Assembly (NCBI GenBank): GCA_024640835.1
Contig: JAHEEH010000096.1
Location: forward strand, 1-6,985
Reading direction: 5' to 3'
DNA from: Bacteroidota bacterium
GTDB taxonomy: Bacteria > Bacteroidota > Rhodothermia > Rhodothermales > UBA10348
Length of the DNA stretch: 6,985 nt
The position numbers and the translations under genes were made by a program. Each line of letters begins with the position of its first letter. The first letter of the stretch is position 1. Shown piece after piece: positions 6,311 through 6,985 of this stretch. The notes under the pieces are model-generated. The model was not told where the DNA came from. It saw only the letters and a program-made list of their open reading frames with translations, and ran no database searches.

Positions 6311-6985
6311 TCAGCCCTCCATTTCGGCCAGCCAGTCCTCCTGCTTCGCGGACCGCGTCATCAGCTCGTGAACGGCGGTCCGCGGAGCCTTGCCCTCGAA
6401 GAGGATCTGGTAAACGGCCTCCGTGATGGGCATCTCGACGCCGTACCGTCGGGACAACTGGTAGACCGACTCGGTCGTGGCAACCCCCTCGGCCACCATG
6501 CTCATGGTCCCGGCCACGTCCTGCAGACTGCGCCCCTGCCCGATCTCGAAGCCCACCGCCCGGTTGCGGCTGTGGCGGCTCATGCACGTGACCACGAGGT
6601 CACCGATGCCCGCCAGTCCCGAAAACGTGGTTGCCCGCGCTCCCATGGCCACTCCCAGACGACGGATTTCCGCAATACCGCGGGTGATCAGCGCGGCCTT
6701 GGCGTTGTCGCCGTACCCGACCCCCTCGCTCATCCCCGCCGCGATGGCCAGCACGTTCTTGACCGAACCCGCTATCTCGACGCCCTTCACGTCCGAATTG
6801 GCGTAGACCCGAAGCCTGGGGGACATGAAGAGCGACTGCAGGCGGCTGCCCACCTCGGCGTCATAGGCCGCCACCACCACGGCCGTCGGGACCGCGGCCG
6901 CCACCTCCTCGGCATGGCTCGGGCCATACAGCACGGCCAGGTGCTCGCGCGGAACGGCCGGAATCGCCTCGCTCAGCACGTCCGT
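6311..6985 (-). CDS. gpsA: Glycerol-3-phosphate dehydrogenase [NAD(P)+], C-terminal 224 residues (5' end outside window)
   Basis: GpsA reduces dihydroxyacetone phosphate to sn-glycerol-3-phosphate in the cytoplasm, supplying the phospholipid backbone. The window holds the last 224 residues; the full protein is usually 330-340, so about 110 residues of the N-terminal NAD(P)-binding Rossmann domain, including GxGxxG, lie beyond base 6985. Visible signatures, numbered from the first visible codon, are YGPSHAEEVA (about 21-30), GVEIAGSVKNVLAIAAG (about 68-84) with the catalytic Lys of the VKN motif, GYGDNAKAALITRG soon after, and the substrate-binding SGLAGIGDLVVTC followed by SRNRAVG (about 122-145). 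The C-terminus, PITEAVYQILFEGK onwards, is typical. The open frame reaches the window edge, so GTG 6979 is an internal Val codon. The stop is 2 nt before the AlbA_2 gene, whose Shine-Dalgarno it contains. Confidence 0.96.
   Translation of the reverse strand, partial: TDVLSEAIPAVPREHLAVLYGPSHAEEVAAAVPTAVVVAAYDAEVGSRLQSLFMSPRLRVYANSDVKGVEIAGSVKNVLAIAAGMSEGVGYGDNAKAALITRGIAEIRRLGVAMGARATTFSGLAGIGDLVVTCMSRHSRNRAVGFEIGQGRSLQDVAGTMSMVAEGVATTESVYQLSRRYGVEMPITEAVYQILFEGKAPRTAVHELMTRSAKQEDWLAEMEG
6315..6320 (-). promoter_or_regulatory. Shine-Dalgarno GGAGGG of the AlbA_2 gene inside the end of gpsA
   Basis: On the minus strand GGAGGG overlaps the last Glu and Gly codons of gpsA and lies 6 nt before the GTG at 6308. 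It decides the start of the AlbA_2 gene and implies translational coupling, because ribosomes finishing gpsA at 6311-6313 are delivered directly to this site. Confidence 0.8.

Noticed and set aside
6309..6587. Upstream extension of the AlbA_2 frame into gpsA (an open frame of 331 residues from 6587)
   Set aside because: The extra 93 residues are out of frame with the clearly real gpsA and do not resemble the family; GTG 6308 has a strong Shine-Dalgarno at correct spacing.

Overview
This is a GC-rich bacterial chromosomal window in which every supported gene lies on the minus strand. In transcription order (high to low coordinates) it holds: the C-terminal two thirds of gpsA; a small AlbA_2/Schlafen-fold protein with a C-terminal winged helix; a complete A subunit and a complete B subunit of a second-type type IIA topoisomerase (topoisomerase IV, parC then parE); a tRNA-Lys(CTT); and the N-terminal third of a large protein that is probably an AAA+ ATPase. 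There are no insertion sequences, CRISPR arrays, integrases or phage genes. This looks like core genome, not an accessory island.

The host cannot be named from this window. High GC, a parC-parE order, and an AlbA_2 plus winged-helix protein of a kind I associate with Bacteroidota/Rhodothermota relatives suggest a GC-rich member of the FCB assemblage (Rhodothermota- or Gemmatimonadota-like). This is inference only. Shine-Dalgarno sequences are used in some genes: a strong GGAGGG before the AlbA_2 gene and AAGGG before the AAA-like gene. parC and parE have none.

Layout: 6311-6985 gpsA (5' end outside the window). Two bases later the AlbA_2 gene starts at a GTG (5592-6308), and its Shine-Dalgarno lies inside the end of gpsA, so the two are translationally coupled. 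The 85-bp gap 5507-5591 carries a sigma70-like promoter placed so close to the parC ATG that the message would be essentially leaderless. parC (3176-5506) and parE (1213-3141) follow with a 34-bp gap and form one operon. tRNA-Lys (1060-1135) comes 77 bp after parE with its own possible -10 element, and a strong GC-rich hairpin begins 5 bases after its CCA end. The 407-bp stretch 653-1059 holds that hairpin, a 14-bp palindrome and a good promoter candidate (742-770) for the downstream AAA-like gene (1-652, 3' end outside the window).

Functionally, ParC and ParE form an A2B2 enzyme that decatenates replicated chromosomes. The absence of a canonical GyrA box and the short B subunit argue for topoisomerase IV over gyrase. 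GpsA makes sn-glycerol-3-phosphate for phospholipids. The AlbA_2 and AAA-like proteins are the least understood genes here. I see no clear evidence of an entirely new system; the points most worth a second look are the AlbA_2 protein's Schlafen-nuclease-like acidic residues, the near-leaderless parC start, and the unassigned N-terminal domain of the AAA-like protein.
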